Below are positions 62,967-64,000 of a stretch of 64,000 nucleotides of DNA, piece after piece. Location: contig NZ_JAAEDH010000008.1 in assembly GCF_018128965.1 (NCBI RefSeq), positions 1-64,000 of the forward strand. Reading direction: 5' to 3'. Source of the DNA: Plastoroseomonas arctica. Lineage in GTDB: Bacteria > Pseudomonadota > Alphaproteobacteria > Acetobacterales > Acetobacteraceae. The first letter of the stretch is position 1. Each line of letters opens with the position of its first letter. The notes under the pieces are model-generated. The model ran no database searches. It saw only the letters and a list, made by a program, of their open reading frames with translations, and was not told where the DNA came from. A program made the translations under genes and the position numbers.

Positions 62967-63346
62967 GCTTCGCCTTCGACCACCTTCACCTGCGCAGCCC
63001 GGACCCGGTCAAGGCCGCGCAATTCTACATCGACATGCTCGGGGCCGAATTGACCGGCCAGGTGGAGACACCCAACGGCATTCGCATGCTGCTCAAGCTC
63101 GGCGGCATGACGACCTTCATCGAGCAGGTGAAGCCAGGCACCCATGCCGCGCCCGAGGCACCCTATGTCGGCGTCGAGCATGTCGGGCTGGTGGTGCCGG
63201 ACCTGCACGCGGTGGTCGCCGAGCTGAAGGCGAAGGGCTGCCATTTCTCCACCGAGCCGCGCTCGCCGCGGCCCGGGACGACCATCGCTTTCGTCGACGC
63301 GCCGGACGGGGTGAAGGTCGAGCTGTTGGAGCGCAAGGCGGCCTGA
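62963..63346 (+). CDS. VOC (glyoxalase/bleomycin-resistance) superfamily protein
   Basis: The 127-residue protein is one two-repeat VOC domain with candidate metal ligands His (FDHLHL), Glu (EQVKPG), His (GVEHVGLVV) and Glu (KVELLE). The layout is that of methylmalonyl-CoA epimerase or lactoylglutathione-lyase-like proteins. In this cluster it may open or isomerise a pathway intermediate. Its ATG overlaps the YdhR-like gene. Confidence 0.82.
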   Translation: MSFAFDHLHLRSPDPVKAAQFYIDMLGAELTGQVETPNGIRMLLKLGGMTTFIEQVKPGTHAAPEAPYVGVEHVGLVVPDLHAVVAELKAKGCHFSTEPRSPRPGTTIAFVDAPDGVKVELLERKAA

Positions 63347-63403
63347 GAACCGCGCGCGTGGGGGGCGTCTTGACCCCCCGCCCGCATGGCGCCAAGCCTT
63401 CCG

Positions 63404-64000
63404 CATGACGCCCGACACCATGCTGCCGCCCCCGCTTCTCGATGCGCTGCAGGCGCTGCTCGGCCCGCGCGGCCTGCTCACCGAACATGCGGATATCGCC
63501 CCCTGGCTCGCTGATTGGCGGGGGCTTTACCAGGGCGCTTCGCCGGCCATACTGCGGCCAGGCTCCACCGAGGAACTCGCCCAGGCGGTGCGCCTCTGCG
63601 CAGCGGCGGGCGTGCCGATGGTGCCGATGGGCGGCAATACGTCGATGGTCGGCGGCGCGACGCCCGATGAGAGCGGCCGCCAGGTCATCGTCTCGCTCGC
63701 GCGGCTCAACCGCATCCGCGCGCTCGACCCGCTCGACATGACGCTGGTGGCCGAGGCCGGCGTGGTGCTGAAGACCGCCCAGGACGCCGCCGCGGAGGCT
63801 GGCTGCCTGTTCCCGCTCAGCCTCGGGGCGGAGGGGACGGCCACCATCGGCGGCGTGCTCTCCACCAATGCCGGCGGCAACACCACCGTCCGCTACGGCA
63901 ACGCCCGCGAGCTGATGCTGGGCCTCGAGGTGGTGCTGCCGGATGGCGGCGTGATTCACGGCCTGCGCCGGTTGCGTAAGGACAACACCGGCTATGCGCT
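63404..64000 (+). CDS. FAD-linked oxidase (GlcD/D-2-hydroxyacid dehydrogenase type), N-terminal part
   Basis: 199 residues are visible before the window ends. The FAD-binding PCMH domain shows PAILRPGSTEELAQAVRLCAAAGVPMVPMGGNTSMVGGATP and GAEGTATIGGVLSTNAGGNTTVRYGNARELMLGLEVVLPDG. Members oxidise D-lactate, glycolate or D-2-hydroxyglutarate. After an aldonate pathway ending in FAH cleavage, oxidation of the hydroxy-acid product (lactate or glycolate) is a logical role. A second in-frame ATG is at 63419. Confidence 0.8.

Overview
This is a compact, high-GC stretch of a Gram-negative alphaproteobacterial chromosome. The Gram-negative assignment rests on LPS genes (kdsB, hldD), LptM, Lgt and ubiquinone genes. 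The chvG/chvI-pckA neighbourhood and the argH-lptM-lysA-TIGR02302 and lgt-midA-pgeF orders are alphaproteobacterial. Three solitary tripartite-tricarboxylate (Bug-type) binding proteins, a PHB depolymerase and two sugar-acid dehydratases suggest the Acetobacteraceae (Roseomonas-like); that family-level placement is inference. I see no rRNA, tRNA, CRISPR, phage or transposase genes.

Layout. 0-13 kb: DMT exporter, PmtA-like methyltransferase, IalB protein, formamidase-type hydrolase, corA with a coupled HExxH protein, orphan tatA, Bug protein coupled to a CHAP lipoprotein, two more lipoproteins, then the operon hldD-lgt-(repeat)-midA-pgeF-micro-ORF-lipoprotein. 13-20 kb: ubiK, a YbjN-like protein, a polar amino-acid ABC transporter split by a second repeat copy, an amidohydrolase, and a PHB depolymerase behind an RHH regulator with a phased operator. 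20-27.5 kb: hisN, cytochrome c, kdsB-pheA, plsC, a YdcF-like protein, ftsX-ftsE, a zinc-ribbon protein and two DUF3597 paralogues. 27.5-37.6 kb: TIGR02302, lysA, a small secreted protein, lptM and argH, divergent tlpA, an M20 deacylase, and a coupled pair of PLP enzymes. 38-46 kb: Bug protein, PEP-mutase-type lyase, chvG-(repeat)-chvI, HugZ, pckA. 46-57 kb: assorted catabolic enzymes, an L-arabinonate-type dehydratase, and glnK-amtB with a sigma-54-like promoter and a clear terminator, then a UbiH-type hydroxylase and an ArsR regulator. 57-64 kb: MFS carrier and a catabolic cluster (GalB-like, xylonate-type dehydratase, SDR, FAH hydrolase, YdhR, VOC, FAD oxidase cut by the right edge).

The most unusual signal is a family of roughly 305-bp, nearly palindromic intergenic elements. 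There are three copies (10879-11185, 15010-15332, 41614-41922), and each fills the gap between two co-oriented, functionally linked genes. At each copy the + strand changes from strongly C-rich on the left to G-rich on the right, whichever way the flanking genes read. This resembles a miniature replication-origin skew centred on the element. I know of no described system matching it and give it as the main lead.

Start codons were moved from the longest frame to the best-supported site where a Shine-Dalgarno (SD) sequence, signal peptide or 4-base overlap decided it. Many internal operon junctions are GTGA or ATGA overlaps.
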